Source: an uncultured Clostridia bacterium
Lineage (GTDB): Bacteria > Bacillota > Clostridia > UMGS1810
Reading direction: 5' to 3'
Assembly (NCBI GenBank): GCA_934500705.1
Contig: CAKSTI010000023.1
Location: 1-10,504, forward strand
DNA: 10,504 nt
Every line of letters starts with the position of its first letter. The stretch's first letter is position 1. A program made the translations under genes and the position numbers. Positions 7,698 through 10,504 of the stretch are shown piece after piece. A model generated the notes under the pieces. It did not search any database, was not told the origin of the DNA, and saw only the letters and a program-made list of their open reading frames with translations.

Positions 7698-7725
7698 CCA
7701 TATGCGGTGTATGTACCGCCCATAT
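7698..7725. repeat. Inverted repeat with flanking direct repeats, possible operator
   Basis: GCGGT (7704-7708) and ACCGC (7715-7719) form a 5-bp stem with a 6-base loop. Each side is flanked by CCATAT (7698-7703 and 7720-7725). It lies between the two divergent promoters, about 52 bases behind one -35 and 78 behind the other. It could bind a regulator of both genes. The rest of the 7578-7893 gap is AT-rich sequence with no gene. Confidence 0.3.
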
Positions 7726-7802
7726 TAATGCACAAAAAATATAGGTGAATTTGTTCAAAGTTACGAAAAAGCAAAGTTTACAATTTTTTTAACGTTTTAC
7801 TA

Positions 7803-7831
7803 TTGAAATTAATTTTGAAATTGTTTATAAT
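7803..7831 (+). promoter_or_regulatory. Sigma-A promoter of the dockerin / cohesin-like operon
   Basis: TTGAAA (7803-7808), a 17-base spacer and a perfect TATAAT (7826-7831), preceded by A and T tracts that could act as an UP element. Transcription is expected near 7838, leaving a leader of about 56 bases. In it TAGGTC (7846-7851) and GGCCTA (7863-7868) could form a weak 6-bp hairpin. The RBS is GGAGG at 7883-7887. Confidence 0.8.
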
Positions 7832-7893
7832 TCTAACTGTATAGATAGGTCAAAAACCCAAAGGCCTAAATTTATGAAAGATGGAGGATAATT

Positions 7894-8517
7894 ATGAAAA
7901 AAGTATTATGCAAAGTATTGGCAATGAGCTTGGCAAGCGCAATGCTCCTCTCTACGACAGCATTGGCAGCTCCCGAACTTAAAGCCAGCAAAGAAGGAAC
8001 CACACTCAAAGTGACAGTTACGGGACTTAGCGCAAGCGAGGAGTCAACTCTCCTGGCAGTTAAGGCAGGCACAGCACTTTCGACACTCGAAGCAAACGAG
8101 AAAGACATTTTCTACATAGACCAGACAACCGCAACAGCTGACGGTACTGCAAGCTATGAGTTCAGCATCGACGGCGCAAGTGACCTTGATGTTTATTCCG
8201 GCTATGAGAATATGGCAGCAGATGCTAAGCCGATGAAAGAGGCTGTTAAACAGGACGGCGGCGACACACCGACGCCGGGCGAGTTTATTTATGGTGATGT
8301 TAATAATGACGGTGACATTGATACTCTTGATGCCGCTTCTGTTATTGATTACTGGCTGGACGGCACAGAGTTTATAGATGTAAATACCGAAGAAGCATAT
8401 AAATACGGAGAACAAGCCGCAGATGTTAACGGTGACACTGACATTGACACTCTGGATGCGGCAGCGATTATTGATTACTGGCTGGATGGCACAGAACTCC
8501 CTATAAATGTCAAATAA
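7894..8517 (+). CDS. Secreted dockerin protein with small N-terminal beta domain
   Basis: 207 residues. GGAGG at 7883-7887 fixes the ATG at 7894. A signal peptide ends near ALA|AP (25-26). Residues of about 27-120 form a compact beta domain (LKVTVTGLSASEESTLLAV, then DIFYIDQTTA and ASYEFSIDG), a type I have seen in clostridial secreted proteins but cannot name. A linker (DGGDTPTPGE) leads to a C-terminal type I dockerin with two calcium loops: DVNNDGDIDTLD (135-146) and DVNGDTDIDTLD (177-188). All ligand positions 1, 3, 5, 9 and 12 are acidic or Asn. Each loop is followed by an almost identical helix (DAASVIDYWLDGTE and DAAAIIDYWLDGTE). The 42-residue period is longer than the roughly 32 of Clostridium thermocellum dockerins. 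Dockerins bind cohesin domains. No catalytic domain is present, so this is an adaptor or structural subunit, probably for the product of the next gene 41 bp downstream. Confidence 0.88.
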   Translation: MKKVLCKVLAMSLASAMLLSTTALAAPELKASKEGTTLKVTVTGLSASEESTLLAVKAGTALSTLEANEKDIFYIDQTTATADGTASYEFSIDGASDLDVYSGYENMAADAKPMKEAVKQDGGDTPTPGEFIYGDVNNDGDIDTLDAASVIDYWLDGTEFIDVNTEEAYKYGEQAADVNGDTDIDTLDAAAIIDYWLDGTELPINVK

Positions 8518-8558
8518 CATTATTTCAGTATTAATATTTTTAAACGGAGGAATCAGCA

Positions 8559-10504
8559 ATGAAATTATTCAATAAATATCAGCTCGCCAGAGTTACGTCT
8601 ATGCTGATTGTGCTGATGTTTATGTTTACTTTACTTCCGGCGAACTTTGCTTTTGCGGAAAGTGCGTATACTGCGACATTGACAGACAGCACAACTAATG
8701 GTAAGGTTGCGGCAGGAGAAAAGGTAATCCTTAATGTACAGTTAGACGGAGCAATGCTTGATATTGACGTTCTCCAATACTCAATCAAGTATGACTCAAC
8801 GGAATTCAGTGCGGACAAGACGACCTCAGGCGAAGATGAATTACCGGCTTGCTTTGATGCGGAATGGTGGAAAATCGTGTCTAACAAAAAGGGCATTGGT
8901 TACATCGGAAAACCGAAAGCAGGAATAAAACCGGCAGCATCCGGTGATAAAATCAACAAATTGTTAAGTGTTTCGATTCAGAACACTGACGGGAAAAGGA
9001 TAGATAGCCGCAGCGATATAAAAGATGCGACAACGACATCGATAGGTAAAATAATTTTTACAGCTTTAAAAGATGTGGACGATGTTTCGAAGTGCTTCAC
9101 ATTGACTGGTCAGAAGATGAGAAAAACAGTTGATGTTGACGGAACACCTAAGAAGGAAACCCCCGAGCTAAAAGCGGTACAGCTTGTATCAAAGGCTACA
9201 TCGGTAGACCCGGATAAGGAAGCGGTAGACGCAGTAATCGCAAAGATTGCAGCACTTCCCGAAGTAGATGCACTTACACTTGACGATAAAGCAGATGTTG
9301 AGGCTGCAAAGGCTGCATATGACGCACTTGGTACGGAGTTGCAGGCTAAGGTTACAAACAGCGATAAACTTACAAAGGCAGTTGCCAAGATAAAGGAACT
9401 TGAAACACCGGTTTCAAAGGACTATGTTGCAACACTTACAGACAGCACAACTAATGGTAAGGTTGCAGCAGGAGAAAAGGTAATCCTTAATGTACAGTTA
9501 GACGGAGCAATGCTTGATATTGACGTTCTCCAATACTCAATCAAGTATGACTCAACGGAATTCAGTGCGGACAAGACGACCTCAGGCGAAGATGAATTAC
9601 CGGCTTGCTTTGATGCGGAATGGTGGAAAATCGTGTCTAACAAAAAGGGCATTGGTTACATCGGAAAACCGAAAGCAGGAATAAAACCGGCAGCATCCGG
9701 TGATAAAATCAACAAATTGTTAAGTGTTTCGATTCAGAACACTGACGGGAAAAGGATAGATAGCCGCAGCGATATAAAAGATGCGACAACGACATCGATA
9801 GGTAAAATAATTTTTACAGCTTTAAAAGATGTGGACGATGTTTCGAAGTGCTTCACATTGACTGGTCAGAAGATGAGAAAAACAGTTGATGTTGACGGAA
9901 CACCTAAGAAGGAAACCCCCGAGCTAAAAGCGGTACAGCTTGTATCAAAGGCTACATCGGTAGACCCGGATAAGGAAGCGGTAGACGCAGTAATCGCAAA
10001 GATTGCAGCACTTCCCGAAGTAGATGCACTTACACTTGACGATAAAGCAGATGTTGAGGCTGCAAAGGCTGCATATGACGCACTCAATGCAGAAAATCAG
10101 GCAAAAGTAACAAACAGCGACAAGCTCACAAAGGCATTAGCTAAGATTGAGGAGCTTAAAGCAGCAGCAAGCGAGCAGGAAAAGATTGATGCGGTAATCG
10201 CAAAGATTGCAGCACTTCCCGAAACAGACGCACTTACGCTTGCAGACAAAGAAGCAGTTGAAGCTGCAAAAGCAGCATTTGACGCACTCAGCGCAGAAAA
10301 TCAGGCTAAGGTTACAAACAGCGACAAGCTTACAAAAGCAATCGCTAAGATAAAAGAACTTGAAACTCCGGTTTCGGAAGGTTACACAGCAACACTTACA
10401 GACAACACGACTAATGGTAAGGTTGCAGCAGGAGAAAAGGTAATCCTTAATGTACAGTTAGACGGAGCAATGCTTGATATTGACGTTCTCCAATACTCAA
10501 TCAA
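8559..10504 (+). CDS. Secreted cohesin-like repeat protein (partial, runs off the window)
   Basis: The frame is open from ATG 8559 (RBS CGGAGG near 8545-8550) to the window end, at least 648 residues. Signal peptide ends near AFA|ES (33-34). Then come repeating units. First a beta domain of about 165 residues (VAAGEKVILNVQLDG, VLQYSIKYDSTEFSA, TSIGKIIFTALKDV, FTLTGQ), whose order of strands resembles cohesins: GxVxxGxxVxVxV, then a YD strand, then an F-rich strand. Next a helical module of about 65 residues (VIAKIAALPE, ALTLDDKADVEAAKAAYDAL, KVTNSDKL). Unit 1 has one helical module, unit 2 has two, and unit 3 starts near 10384. Each beta domain has two cysteines (Cys98 and Cys179 in unit 1). 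It follows the dockerin gene by 41 bp with no terminator, so the two are probably one operon. The cohesin assignment is by pattern only; a general Ig-like adhesin is the alternative. Confidence 0.75.
   Translation, partial: MKLFNKYQLARVTSMLIVLMFMFTLLPANFAFAESAYTATLTDSTTNGKVAAGEKVILNVQLDGAMLDIDVLQYSIKYDSTEFSADKTTSGEDELPACFDAEWWKIVSNKKGIGYIGKPKAGIKPAASGDKINKLLSVSIQNTDGKRIDSRSDIKDATTTSIGKIIFTALKDVDDVSKCFTLTGQKMRKTVDVDGTPKKETPELKAVQLVSKATSVDPDKEAVDAVIAKIAALPEVDALTLDDKADVEAAKAAYDALGTELQAKVTNSDKLTKAVAKIKELETPVSKDYVATLTDSTTNGKVAAGEKVILNVQLDGAMLDIDVLQYSIKYDSTEFSADKTTSGEDELPACFDAEWWKIVSNKKGIGYIGKPKAGIKPAASGDKINKLLSVSIQNTDGKRIDSRSDIKDATTTSIGKIIFTALKDVDDVSKCFTLTGQKMRKTVDVDGTPKKETPELKAVQLVSKATSVDPDKEAVDAVIAKIAALPEVDALTLDDKADVEAAKAAYDALNAENQAKVTNSDKLTKALAKIEELKAAASEQEKIDAVIAKIAALPETDALTLADKEAVEAAKAAFDALSAENQAKVTNSDKLTKAIAKIKELETPVSEGYTATLTDNTTNGKVAAGEKVILNVQLDGAMLDIDVLQYSI
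8674..9429 (+). repeat. Repeat unit 1 of the cohesin-like gene (756 bp)
   Basis: Period to unit 2 is 756 bases (252 codons), measured from GACAGC at 8685 and 9441. It contains one beta domain and one helical module. Bases 8712-9328 are identical to 9468-10084, 617 bases with no difference by eye. Confidence 0.9.
9430..10389 (+). repeat. Repeat unit 2 of the cohesin-like gene (960 bp)
   Basis: Period to unit 3 is 960 bases (320 codons), measured from the GACA motif at 9441 and 10401. It is 204 bases longer than unit 1 because the helical module occurs twice (68-codon period, starting near 9984 and 10188). The two helical copies differ at many third positions and some residues, so this internal duplication looks older than the 617-base identity. 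Confidence 0.9.
10390..10504 (+). repeat. Start of repeat unit 3, cut by the window edge
   Basis: The beta-domain start recurs. From CTAATGG at 10411 to the window end the sequence matches unit 2 (9451 onward) without a difference. Just before that point (10401-10410) there are a few changes. At least one more unit therefore continues beyond the window. Confidence 0.85.

Noticed and set aside
7838..7893. Riboswitch in the dockerin operon leader
   Set aside because: The leader is only about 56 bases, with one weak 6-bp hairpin and no known aptamer pattern.
8579..10087. Repeated minus-strand ORFs with the same serine-rich protein
   Set aside because: They recur only because the plus-strand gene beneath them is repeated; they are antisense shadows.
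8674..10504. CRISPR array or insertion sequence as the source of the long repeats
   Set aside because: The repeats are hundreds of bases long, all within one open frame, with periods divisible by three and no terminal inverted repeats or transposase.

Overview
The window looks like a chromosomal region from a gut-type Gram-positive Clostridia (Oscillospiraceae/Ruminococcaceae-like). The signs are strong GGAGG-type ribosome binding sites, sigma-A promoters with 17-base spacers, moderate GC, and a run of secreted proteins that include SLH modules and a type I dockerin. The taxonomy is an inference from gene content only.

Layout. Bases 1-60 hold the last codons of a plus-strand gene. Bases 83-483 (minus) hold a decayed Rrf2-family regulator with an in-frame stop and a one-base frameshift. 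A small unrecognised plus-strand ORF (633-899) is followed by a rho-independent terminator (956-1006). Bases 1042-1192 form a compact leader-like unit: promoter, strong RBS, 20-codon ORF, small hairpin, then a terminator whose left arm lies inside the ORF. No gene that it would control follows directly. A new promoter (1249-1277) drives a 1125-residue secreted subtilisin-family protease (1308-4685), followed by a 67-residue protein (4730-4933) that I place in the DUF7662 family. A perfect 20-bp hairpin (4934-4977) separates these from the convergent minus-strand gene 5049-7577. That gene encodes a secreted phosphodiester glycosidase (NAGPA family) with three C-terminal SLH modules for attachment to the cell wall.

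Across a 316-bp divergent intergenic region, a consensus sigma-A promoter reads into two genes 41 bp apart. The first is a secreted 207-residue dockerin protein (7894-8517). The second is a large secreted repeat protein (8559 to beyond the window end) made of cohesin-like beta domains alternating with helical spacer modules. Its first two repeat units share 617 identical bases, and the third unit begins before the window ends. The pair could be a small cohesin-dockerin type assembly without an enzyme on the dockerin partner. This is the most interesting part of the window.

Taken together, 1308-10504 is a cell-surface and secretome neighbourhood: a protease, a wall-anchored glycosidase, and a putative adaptor/scaffold pair. 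The first 1.2 kb looks like an area of gene decay and orphan regulatory pieces.
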